A stretch of DNA of 5,206 bases from Paramuribaculum sp. (GTDB taxonomy: Bacteria; Bacteroidota; Bacteroidia; Bacteroidales; Muribaculaceae), in contig JAIDXA010000182.1 in assembly GCA_029058705.1 (NCBI GenBank), forward strand, positions 1 through 5,206. The letters run 5' to 3'. This document shows, piece by piece, positions 1 to 5,206 of this stretch; position 1 is the first letter of the stretch, and each line of letters starts with the position of its first letter. The notes under the pieces were generated by a model. That model was not told where the DNA came from. It ran no database searches and saw only the letters and a list, made by a program, of their open reading frames with translations. The translations under genes and the position numbers were made by a program.

Positions 1-60
1 TCCCGTTCAGACTTCCCCCGCTATAAAATAACAGGATTTTCGGAAGTACAAGACTTTTTT

Positions 61-112
61 AAATGAAAGAGCCGTGACCGTGCGGTTTCATTTACCGCAA
101 TTTTCTTTGCGG
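61..112. repeat. Cluster of overlapping inverted repeats upstream of the DUF3332-gpmA unit
   Basis: Three inverted repeats overlap here. AAATGAAA (61-68) pairs with TTTCATTT (86-93), TGCGGT (81-86) pairs with ACCGCA (94-99), and CCGCAA (95-100) pairs with TTGCGG (107-112). The second and third cannot form together because they share 95-99. No T-run follows the last arm directly, so none is a convincing intrinsic terminator. The stretch 1-105 has no recognisable gene on either strand. The repeats could be an operator or the tail of an upstream transcript; neither can be shown from sequence alone. Confidence 0.4.
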
Positions 113-136
113 AAAGAATATTTTTTACGATATTTG
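106..136 (+). promoter_or_regulatory. Candidate Bacteroidetes-type promoter (TTTG, 19 bp, GATATTTG)
   Basis: TTTG at 106-109 is followed, after a 19-bp spacer, by GATATTTG at 129-136. The known Bacteroidetes primary-sigma promoter is TTTG at about -33 and TAnnTTTG at about -7 with a 19-21 bp spacer, so this site has the right spacing and a single mismatch (G for the first T of the -7 box). Transcription would start near 143. The first product would be a short RNA ending at the terminator at 205-228 or, with readthrough, the leader of the DUF3332-gpmA message. No equally good promoter was seen between 229 and 321. Confidence 0.45.
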
Positions 137-142
137 CGACAC

Positions 143-228
143 GCTTGATCATTCATGCGACATGACACTACGGAAGCCGGCAGCCCCGGCATGTACGGAC
201 CGGGGGAGACATGCATGTCTCCTTTTTT
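143..228 (+). ncRNA. Candidate short structured RNA or transcription-attenuating leader
   Basis: Between the candidate promoter (106-136) and the terminator (205-228) lies a compact segment of about 85 nt with dense pairing potential and no credible reading frame. GCCGG (176-180) can pair with CCGGC (186-190) around a 5-nt loop. Alternatively CCCCGG (184-189) can pair with CCGGGG (200-205), which would take the first base of the terminator stem. GACATG at 159-164 can also pair with CATGTC at 214-219, opening the terminator. An imperfect direct repeat, ACGGAaGCCGG (170-180) and ACGGAcCGGGG (195-205), is present. I do not recognise a known riboswitch or sRNA family. Start and identity are inferred; if the terminator instead ends a gene left of the window, this call fails. 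Confidence 0.35.
205..228 (+). terminator. Intrinsic terminator, perfect 18-nt palindrome plus T6
   Basis: GGAGACATGCATGTCTCC (205-222) is a perfect palindrome that would fold as a 7-bp stem with a 4-nt TGCA loop, followed directly by six T (223-228). This is the classic Rho-independent layout on the plus strand. It sits 93 bp before the DUF3332 start. It ends either a short RNA started at about 143 or a gene outside the window, or it works as an attenuator for the downstream genes. Confidence 0.8.
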
Positions 229-321
229 GTTTCATCGCCATGAATCCAACGCCCCATAACCAAACAAAAAACGGCTGATAAGCGTTAAAAAAACATATCC
301 ACCATCTAATCCATCACATGT

Positions 322-867
322 ATGAAAAAGAAGTATTTTACCGTTGCTGCTGTCACATTGTGCGCAGGTTCGCTGATGTTCTCATCCTGTATAGGAAGCT
401 TTGCCCTGACCAACAAGCTGCTTAGCTGGAACAACCAGGTTGGAAGCAAGTTCGTCAATGAACTTGTGTTCCTCGCATTCTGGATTCTGCCCGTCTACGA
501 AGTGTCCGGTCTCGCCGACGTTCTTGTCATCAACACCATCGAATTCTGGAGCGGATCGAATCCCGTTGCACAGGGCCGCACGGTCATTGACGGACAGGAC
601 GGACGTTATCTCGTTGACTGCGACGGCAAAGGCTACACTATCACAAGCGAAAACGACGGATCAGTCGTTCGTCTCGATTTCGACACAGAAGAAAAAACCT
701 GGAGCGCTACCGTCGGCGACCAGACCTATGAACTGCTCACGTTTATCGATGATTCGCATGTCAGGATGCCGGCTCCCGACGGCGGAACCGTTGAAGTGAA
801 ACTCGACCAGGAAGGTGTCTGGGCCTATCAGCAGATGGCCACACCGATGCTTACCGCCCAACGCTGA
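322..867 (+). CDS. DUF3332-family membrane-associated lipoprotein
   Basis: A 181-residue protein of unknown function that matches the DUF3332 pattern. A lysine-rich start (MKKK) and hydrophobic stretch lead to a lipobox-like FSSC with Cys23, so it is probably a lipoprotein or at least exported. Residues 28-39 (ALTNKLLSWNNQ) and the hydrophobic segment at about 44-80, containing FWILPVYE and NTIEFWSGSNP, are the hallmark of the family. Residues 85-175 are hydrophilic and rich in Asp, Gly and alternating beta-type residues, fitting a small periplasmic or surface domain. The ATG at 322 is the only start that keeps the signal sequence. The upstream region is A-rich without a Shine-Dalgarno, as usual in Bacteroidetes. 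Its TGA overlaps the gpmA ATG by one base (TGATG, 865-869), so the two are almost certainly co-transcribed and may be translationally coupled. What the lipoprotein does is unknown; the link to glycolysis is positional only. Confidence 0.85.
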   Translation: MKKKYFTVAAVTLCAGSLMFSSCIGSFALTNKLLSWNNQVGSKFVNELVFLAFWILPVYEVSGLADVLVINTIEFWSGSNPVAQGRTVIDGQDGRYLVDCDGKGYTITSENDGSVVRLDFDTEEKTWSATVGDQTYELLTFIDDSHVRMPAPDGGTVEVKLDQEGVWAYQQMATPMLTAQR

Positions 868-1553
868 TGAAACGCCTGATTCTCATCCGTCACGGACAAA
901 GCCTGTGGAATCTTGAAAACAGATTCACAGGCTGGACCGATATTGACCTTTCCGACAAGGGACGCGAAGAAGCCCACGAGGCCGGAGTCAAACTGCTTGA
1001 GGCCGGAATAAAACCGGATTTCTACTTCACCTCCTTTCTTCGCCGCGCGATCCACACCCTGCAGATCGTTGCCGAAACTATCGGACGCGACTGGATTCCG
1101 GTTGTCAAGGACTGGCATCTCAACGAACGCCACTACGGTGCGCTTCAAGGACTCAACAAATCGGACACGGCCAATGAATTCGGAGAGAAACAGGTCCACG
1201 AATGGCGTCGCGGCTTCGACGAGCGACCTCCCCTGCTGTCGCGCGACGACGAGCGGTTTCCCGGAAACGACGAACGCTACTCCAGGCTGACCGACGACGA
1301 ACTACCGCTTTCAGAATCGCTCCACGACACAATCGAACGTGTCAGATGCTGCTGGGAAGAAAAAATTGTCCCTGCACTGAACTACAATAACGAAGTGATG
1401 GTCGTGGCTCACGGAAACAGCCTGCGGGCGTTGCTGATGATGCTCTGCCACCTCAACCAGACAGAAATTCAGGAAGTGGAGCTTCCGACCGGAACGCCAC
1501 TTGTTATCGAAGTCGACGACCGAATCAATGTTGTCGGGAAATACTACCTCTAA
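867..1553 (+). CDS. gpmA: 2,3-bisphosphoglycerate-dependent phosphoglycerate mutase
   Basis: A 228-residue cytoplasmic enzyme that interconverts 3- and 2-phosphoglycerate in glycolysis and gluconeogenesis through a phosphohistidine intermediate primed by 2,3-bisphosphoglycerate. The family features are intact: the RHG motif (residues 8-10) with the phosphorylated His9, the FTGWTDIDLS block (20-29) that helps bind substrate, the FLRRAIHT block (57-64) with phosphate-binding arginines, NERHYGALQG (86-95) with the acid/base Glu87, and the second catalytic histidine in VAHGNSLRAL (180-189, His182). The loop around FPGNDERYSRL (131-141) is typical of the dPGM subfamily. The protein ends at YYL, so it is one of the shorter family members and is complete. 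The ATG at 867 overlaps the stop of the DUF3332 gene by one base. The terminator 11 bp after the TAA shows that gpmA is the last gene of this unit. Nothing indicates decay. Confidence 0.96.
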   Translation: MKRLILIRHGQSLWNLENRFTGWTDIDLSDKGREEAHEAGVKLLEAGIKPDFYFTSFLRRAIHTLQIVAETIGRDWIPVVKDWHLNERHYGALQGLNKSDTANEFGEKQVHEWRRGFDERPPLLSRDDERFPGNDERYSRLTDDELPLSESLHDTIERVRCCWEEKIVPALNYNNEVMVVAHGNSLRALLMMLCHLNQTEIQEVELPTGTPLVIEVDDRINVVGKYYL

Positions 1554-1563
1554 CAATCAAAAA

Positions 1564-1605
1564 GCGGTGTGTCAAAACCATTGGTCATGACACACCGCCT
1601 TTTTT
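1564..1605 (+). terminator. Bidirectional intrinsic terminator after gpmA
   Basis: GCGGTGTGTCA (1564-1574) pairs perfectly with TGACACACCGC (1588-1598), an 11-bp GC-rich stem, followed by T6 at 1600-1605. The 13-nt loop contains a further short pairing, ACC with GGT (1577-1579 and 1583-1585). On the opposite strand the stem is followed by TTTTT (1563-1559), so it can also stop transcription arriving from the minus-strand gene remnant on the right. It separates convergent transcription units and marks where the core-like left part ends. Confidence 0.9.
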
Positions 1606-1674
1606 ACATTAGTTCAATATCCGACACCGTTTCTGAAAATCTTCGAAATCGTGCCTGCTTTTCATCGCCTGACT

Positions 1675-2151
1675 CTATATATCATCCAGCTCATTTCTTA
1701 ATTTGGTTTCCTTGTCTTCCATGTACTGGGAATTATAATAACATATCCATACAGCACCTTCGTAAAATGAACCTATGCCTTTGTTTATAGTAAGAATTAT
1801 AAGTCCATCTGACAGTCTCCATGAACTATGGTAATCGACCGTCCCTTCATACAACTCGCCCATTAATGCTGTGTTTGAATCTGGATAAGCTGGATTATAC
1901 TCTTCTGAGTTTACCGGTGTGCCATATTTGCGGATATATAGATTCTTATAATAATCATATGTACTGACAAGAGTCTTCCATTCACCACTATAGCCGAATG
2001 TAACTATGACACCATACACACTTTTCCCGTCATCAGTAGCGACTACTTCTACGAATGACTTTTGCCCGGCAAAGTCTCCTAAAAACAATCTTATATTCTT
2101 ATCACGGTCAAGAGGCGTAAAACCTTTTGCTTTGAGTTTCTTTGTTCTGTA
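1675..2151 (-). pseudogene. 5'-truncated Bacteroidales secreted-protein gene (hypothetical)
   Basis: The frame is open from the IS edge at 2151 down to a TAG at 1675, but the first available start is a TTG at 2088, well inside the conserved part; no ATG precedes it. Residues upstream of that TTG still read as protein (KKLKAKGFTPL at about 2142-2110). From memory, the pattern KLKAKGF, then LFLGDFAGQK, a central YGVIVTF...W..L.STYDYYKNLY.RKYGTP block, a SSWRLSDG...ITINKG strand pair and a final DDI belongs to a family of about 170-190-residue exported Bacteroidales proteins. Those normally begin with a signal peptide and a conserved segment before KLKAKGF. The front part is missing here and homology stops where the IS630 left repeat begins (2150/2151). 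Function is unknown. Expression is unlikely unless the in-frame junction described in the findings was once a start. The gene is AT-richer than gpmA. Confidence 0.7.
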
Positions 2152-2201
2152 TTGTTTTGCGCATTTAAGTATGTTTTATTAAATCGCTAATGCAATGAAA
2201 T
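2150..2201 (+). repeat. IS630 left terminal inverted repeat (imperfect, about 52 bp)
   Basis: Compared with the reverse complement of 3321-3269, this segment matches at 33 of 52 aligned positions with a single one-base gap. The best blocks are TATTG at the tip (2150-2154), TTG (2157-2159), TAAGTAT (2166-2172) and TAATG.A.TGA.AT (2188-2201). It starts with the TA target dinucleotide. The match was aligned by eye. Confidence 0.75.
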
Positions 2202-2246
2202 CCATTTTCAAACGTTATTGTCTTACATACACATATCTCTCCAATT

Positions 2247-3267
2247 ATGTCAAGACAAGCAACGAAGATAAATATAAGCGAGGAGCAACGAACTGCTTTG
2301 GAAAATGGATACCGGAATGGTTCTACCCACTCGTTCCGGATGCGATGCCTTATGGTATTAGGCAAAGCGGATGGACTGAGCAATGCAGCTGCAGGAGTGC
2401 GGGTCGGACAAACGTACCAGCAGGTAATGCATTGGGTCAGAAGATTCCAGTCCGACGGAATTGCGGGACAGAGAAACAAACCGGGGAATGGCCGTATGCG
2501 CATTATCAGCACCAAGAAGGACAAGGAGGCGGTGAGAGAGGCTATACGAAAGCATCGCTAGAGTGTTTCCAAAGCCAAGGTAGCCTGGGAGGAAGCTACC
2601 GGGAAACAAATCAAGGACGAAGCCTTCAGGAATTTTTTATTCTTGATGGCGCAAGATTTGGACGTATAAGAAAAACGCCCAAAGGGATACCCTCGCCACA
2701 GGAGTACGCTTATAAGAAGGAACTCCTGCAAGAGCTTGAACGTCAATGAGAATCCGGACTCATTGATTTGTATTACGGTGATGAAAGCCATGTATTCACC
2801 GAAGGATATGTGCCTTATGCGTGGGAATTAAAAGACGAGGACTTCTGTGTGCCCGTATATAAATGCAGCAGACTCAACATCTTCGGGATGATTGACCGCA
2901 ATTGCGTTTACCATGGTTTACCACTGAGGATAATATAAACTCCGACAGGTTCATCGATTTTATGGAAGGCTTCTCTCTTGGCATCCGCAAAGAGACCGTA
3001 GTCGTTTTGGACAACTACACTGTCCACAAGAGCCGTAAGGTGAAGGACTGCCTTCAAAGATGGAAGGACAGAGGTCTCCATATATTCCATCTCCCTCCTT
3101 ACTCCCCTCACCTCAATATCGCCGAAACCCTTTGGCGTATAATGAAAAGGAAATGGATACAGCCACATCACTATGGAAATAAGCATAGACTGTTCTCCAC
3201 CGTAGAAGACATTCTCTCCAACGTTGGAAAACAATACTTGATTAATTTCAGTAGGTCCGCGGCTTAA
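2247..3267 (+). pseudogene. IS630-family DDE transposase, broken by two stops and two frameshifts
   Basis: Joining the frames gives one full-length IS630 transposase of about 340 residues. The first 104 residues contain a helix-turn-helix DNA-binding region (about 39-72, GLSNAAAGVRVGQTYQQVM). TAG at 2559-2561 interrupts RKHR|SVSKAKVAWEEATGK in the same frame and probably replaces CAG (Gln). A -1 frameshift near 2658-2660 moves the reading into GRIRKTPKG. TGA at 2747-2749 interrupts LERQ|ESGLIDLYYGDESHV. A second -1 frameshift in the TTT run at 2917-2919 leads to FTTEDNINSDRF and then an intact C-terminal half. The catalytic triad is still encoded: Asp in YYGDESH (2780-2782), Asp in VVLDNYTVHK (3010-3012) and Glu in LNIAETLWRIMK (3124-3126). 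LPPYSPHLN is the family signature. Four independent lesions make decay far more likely than programmed recoding. No functional transposase is expected. Confidence 0.92.
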
Positions 3268-3268
3268 C

Positions 3269-3321
3269 ATGTCAATACATTAATTTATTTTTACGAGATA
3301 CTTATTAGGTACAATGCAATA
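3269..3321 (-). repeat. IS630 right terminal inverted repeat (imperfect)
   Basis: Read on the minus strand from 3321, this segment mirrors the left end at 2150-2201, with TATTG, TTG, TAAGTAT and TAATG.A.TGA.AT conserved in the same order. It begins just after the transposase stop at 3267 and ends with the TA at 3320-3321, the presumed target duplication. Confidence 0.75.
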
Positions 3322-3417
3322 CAAATCCTTAACTACTTTGTTAATGAGATGAATGGTAAACATTGGCTTGAGTCTGTAGTCATCGTCCAATTACACAAGG
3401 TGACTATTCATACACGC

Positions 3418-4839
3418 TTATCTATTATTGAGTCCCTTTAAGACTGTGTATCGTTTGCCGCTTGGAGTGGTTTCAACTTTAACGATTGTGTCTTCAAACT
3501 TTTTTACTGTCTCTTTCAAAACTGATTCACTCACACCAGACAAATGGGCAAGTTTCCTTACTGTACTTATTTCGCCTGAACGAGATTTCAAAACATTATA
3601 GACGGCACGCTCTGAATCTGTAAATATCGAATCGACCGATACTTGGTTATTTCTCCTCCATCGCATATGACAAAATGATAGCCCTCGTTCAAGCCAATTC
3701 CTAAAGCCCCCCTTTTGTTCTATAGGCTCATGCCTTTTAGTGAACGCCGTACAATCATAATGGATTGTATTGTCATAATCATTCGGATTTTTATGGTGAG
3801 TCTGTACTTGATCATAATAATCTTTCTCCGATTGCAGTATGAGCAATTTCGGGTCAAGGTTGTCGAAAAGACAGAAGTGCTCGTAAATCACCTTCGAAGT
3901 ATTTCTATATTTTGGATAAAGTCCGTTATAATAAAGAATTGCCAGTTCATATGTTGAGAGTTGTGCCCGTAATAAGTCGGCACACAGATCCCGGATGTCA
4001 TCTTGCTTTTTATTCTCGATATCCCCTAGGTCAGATTCTTTAATGAATTTGAGTATTCGATATACAGTTCGGAAATAATGGTCAAAGTGTTCTTCTGTTA
4101 CCTTTCTTATAGACCTATACAAATCTTCAGTTTGGGAGGCAGAAGGGACGGACATATTAAGCCTAATATAATCACGAATATTTCGGCCTTCCGCTCGCTC
4201 ATCATAGATATATTTAAAACAAGCCCTGCCCGATATGTCATTGCCGGAGTAATAACCGGATTGCTGCTGAGTCTCAGGATACACACCCTGATTGTATGAT
4301 GGATTCCACGCATTTGGGATTCCGTCACCGGGGTTTACAGAGAAAGGAGCTACTGGCTTCAATGAAATTCTCAGTTGCGCGACGATTTCGGAAAGCATCG
4401 AAAGCATGGCAAGGCATTGCTCGTGAAACTGTGCAATTCTTGCTCTCTCATCATCTTTTGCATCCTTGCGAAGCTGATATATTAATGTCACCACAACGAA
4501 TGTCATGGCTAAAGCGGAGAAAATTGCGTTCCAGAAACCTGCGCTATCTCCGAAAGTGCCTAAATCGCCTATTGACCGTTCTTGAACCTGAGTAGGTGTC
4601 GGTATGCGTTCAATAACTCTGCTATTGAGAAATAGTGAGTCCTTTTTTAATTTCAGAGTATCTGAAATTAAAATTTTGGAATATTCAGCAGTTGCTTTCG
4701 CGGATTGATCTTGAACGGCCGTATATGGGTGCATATCATACAGTAATGGGGTGATGAATATGATTAGCCAGCCAAAGAGGAACGGGAAGAATAGTATTAC
4801 AAGGCCAATCCCCACCAGCTTATTATATTTTGATCTCAT
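3418..4839 (-). CDS. Putative phage abortive-infection protein (AbiC-like, putAbiC family) with C-terminal winged helix
   Basis: A 473-residue membrane protein when read from the ATG at 4839. A TTG at 4860 would add seven residues but overlaps the upstream gene, whereas the ATG follows an AAGG. One hydrophobic segment lies at about residues 9-34. A second, after a GTFGDSAGFWNAIFSALA motif (94-111), runs to about 123 and ends in QLRKD. This FGD..GFWNA.FS.LA element, then HFDHYFRTVYRILKFI (251-266) and LLRAQLSTYELAILYYNGL (289-307), is what I recall of the putative phage abortive-infection family related to lactococcal AbiC. That family is thought to stop phage growth by an unknown mechanism at the membrane. 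Residues about 410-467 (TDSERAVYNVLKS...GVSESVLKETVKKFE...SGKRYTVL) look like a winged helix-turn-helix, not part of the core as I know it. The start lies 5 nt after the stop of the upstream gene, so they form an operon. No clear terminator follows. The family call rests on motif memory. Confidence 0.75.
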   Translation of the reverse strand: MRSKYNKLVGIGLVILFFPFLFGWLIIFITPLLYDMHPYTAVQDQSAKATAEYSKILISDTLKLKKDSLFLNSRVIERIPTPTQVQERSIGDLGTFGDSAGFWNAIFSALAMTFVVVTLIYQLRKDAKDDERARIAQFHEQCLAMLSMLSEIVAQLRISLKPVAPFSVNPGDGIPNAWNPSYNQGVYPETQQQSGYYSGNDISGRACFKYIYDERAEGRNIRDYIRLNMSVPSASQTEDLYRSIRKVTEEHFDHYFRTVYRILKFIKESDLGDIENKKQDDIRDLCADLLRAQLSTYELAILYYNGLYPKYRNTSKVIYEHFCLFDNLDPKLLILQSEKDYYDQVQTHHKNPNDYDNTIHYDCTAFTKRHEPIEQKGGFRNWLERGLSFCHMRWRRNNQVSVDSIFTDSERAVYNVLKSRSGEISTVRKLAHLSGVSESVLKETVKKFEDTIVKVETTPSGKRYTVLKGLNNR

Positions 4840-4844
4840 ACCTT
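4840..4844 (-). promoter_or_regulatory. Short AAGG-containing spacer that sets the AbiC-like start
   Basis: On the minus strand the order is TAA, AAGGT, ATG: the upstream stop (4847-4845), a 5-nt spacer and the ATG at 4839-4837. The purine-rich AAAAGG run overlapping the stop codon could serve as a weak ribosome binding site or permit termination-reinitiation. It favours the ATG at 4839 over the in-frame TTG at 4860. Confidence 0.4.
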
Positions 4845-5206
4845 TTATCGTTTCTCCCAAGACTCAGATTCAAAAAATTTTCGGAAGCCTTTATTATTGG
4901 GCAAATCGAGAAGTACTCTGCGTTGCTCCTCAGAAAGCATCGGTGTAACAATATCATCCCAAAAATCCTCCCAAATCTCATCGACACAATTAAACCAGAT
5001 TTCCTTTAATTCCTTATTGGTAAATTCCAGGTTGAAATGGTTGTCAATCTTATATCCCGATTCTTTAAGTTTTCTAAGATTAACGTCAGGATTATCTTTA
5101 GGATTAAAGTGGAGATTCCGAACAAAAGCGCGCTCTGAGAAACGTTTCTCTTGTAACAGCATAGATAATTTGCCGACTAAAGGTTCTTTTGGATAAAGTC
5201 CACGAC
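4845..5206 (-). CDS. Unrecognised protein, C-terminal part; gene enters from the right edge
   Basis: The frame is open from the window edge to a TAA at 4845-4847, giving about 119 residues. An ATG at 5162 would give a 105-residue protein, but the frame continues upstream without a stop (GLYPKEPLVGKLS before that Met), so this is more likely the C-terminal part of a longer protein. It is soluble, charged and probably helical, with no signal or membrane segment. Visible features are a Lys/Arg-rich first half (QEKRFSERAFVRNLHF), an acidic aromatic patch (VDEIWEDFWDDI) and a basic tail ending ESWEKR. I recognise no domain. The stop lies 5 nt before the ATG of the AbiC-like gene, so they are co-transcribed; a role in the same defence unit is an inference from this spacing. 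Its promoter and 5' end are outside the window. Confidence 0.7.
   Translation of the reverse strand, partial: RGLYPKEPLVGKLSMLLQEKRFSERAFVRNLHFNPKDNPDVNLRKLKESGYKIDNHFNLEFTNKELKEIWFNCVDEIWEDFWDDIVTPMLSEEQRRVLLDLPNNKGFRKFFESESWEKR

Larger units (their letters stand above)
2150..3321 (+). mobile_element. Degenerate IS630-family insertion sequence with TA ends
   Basis: The element contains one transposase gene, now a pseudogene, bounded by imperfect inverted repeats of about 52 bp. The outer ends both read TATTG...TTG, and the TA at 2150-2151 and at 3320-3321 would be the duplicated TA target that IS630/Tc1-mariner elements use. The length of about 1.17 kb fits the family's usual 1.0-1.2 kb. 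The left end cuts the minus-strand remnant at 1675-2151 in mid-gene; the right flank (3322-3417) leads to the AbiC-like gene. The IS is complete end to end but inactive in cis because its transposase is broken, and the divergence of its two ends also suggests age. I cannot name the specific IS. Confidence 0.85.

Noticed and set aside
440..799. Plus-strand alternative frame inside the DUF3332 gene
   Set aside because: It is out of frame with a recognisable family protein, and its Ser/Thr/Arg-rich translation has no motif.
828..1556. Minus-strand frames opposite gpmA (828-1199 and 1311-1556)
   Set aside because: They lie fully on the opposite strand of a well-supported gpmA and encode nothing recognisable; they are antisense shadows.
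1609..1665. An 18-codon minus-strand ORF (MKSRHDFEDFQKRCRILN) downstream of the gene remnant
   Set aside because: It is too short, has no supporting signal, and lies in the tail before a terminator.
2650..2925. Programmed ribosomal frameshifting in the transposase
   Set aside because: One shift might be recoding, but two shifts plus two in-frame stop codons are best explained by mutation.
2165..3270. Minus-strand frames opposite the transposase (2165-2524, 2358-2609, 2558-2791, 2908-3270)
   Set aside because: They are antisense to a transposase whose motifs (HTH, DDE, LPPYSPHLN) are clear on the plus strand.
3377..3406. TAGTCA / TGACTA inverted repeat downstream of the AbiC-like gene
   Set aside because: It has a 6-bp stem with an 18-nt loop and no T-run on the minus strand, so it is not a convincing terminator and could be chance.
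3715..4595. Plus-strand frames inside the AbiC-like gene (3715-3957, 4078-4299, 4296-4595)
   Set aside because: They are short, overlap a 473-codon gene on the other strand, and show no recognisable content.
4837..4860. TTG start at 4860 for the AbiC-like gene
   Set aside because: It would overlap the upstream gene by 16 nt, while an ATG at 4839 sits just after that stop with an AAGG before it and places the hydrophobic segment close to the N-terminus.
1..5206. CRISPR array, tRNA or rRNA
   Set aside because: No regularly spaced repeats, tRNA-like cloverleaf or rRNA segment was seen on either strand.

Overview
The window looks like a chromosomal segment from a member of the Bacteroidales. 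The evidence is a DUF3332-type lipoprotein with the typical Bacteroidetes hydrophobic core, start codons without a clear Shine-Dalgarno, a promoter-like pair matching the Bacteroidetes TTTG / TAnnTTTG pattern, and a remnant of a secreted-protein family that I know mainly from Bacteroidales. A genus cannot be assigned from what is visible. The assignment rests on recognised protein families and motifs, not on a database search.

Layout. Bases 1-321 are non-coding. They hold several hairpins, a candidate promoter at 106-136 and a strong intrinsic terminator at 205-228, which together could encode a short RNA of about 85 nt or a leader/attenuator. Bases 322-1553 hold a two-gene plus-strand unit, a DUF3332 lipoprotein followed by gpmA (2,3-bisphosphoglycerate-dependent phosphoglycerate mutase), joined by a 1-nt stop/start overlap. 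An 11-bp-stem terminator at 1564-1605 has T-runs on both sides and closes convergent transcription.

Right of that terminator the sequence becomes visibly more AT-rich and looks accessory. Bases 1675-2151 (minus) are the 3' part of a Bacteroidales secreted-protein gene with no usable start. It is cut exactly where an IS630-family element begins. The element spans 2150-3321, has imperfect inverted repeats of about 52 bp starting at TA on both sides, and carries a dead transposase gene with two nonsense codons and two -1 frameshifts. Beyond it, on the minus strand, lies an apparent operon: an unrecognised gene entering from the right edge (5206-4845), then, 5 nt after its stop, a two-membrane-segment protein resembling the putative phage abortive-infection family (putAbiC, AbiC-like) with a C-terminal winged-helix-like tail (4839-3418).

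How the parts fit. The left third is housekeeping glycolysis plus an envelope lipoprotein. The right two thirds read as an integration-prone patch with a likely phage-defence operon, next to a transposon scar and a broken gene. The most interesting leads are the AbiC-like gene with its closely coupled unknown partner, and the promoter-hairpin-terminator cassette in front of the DUF3332-gpmA unit.
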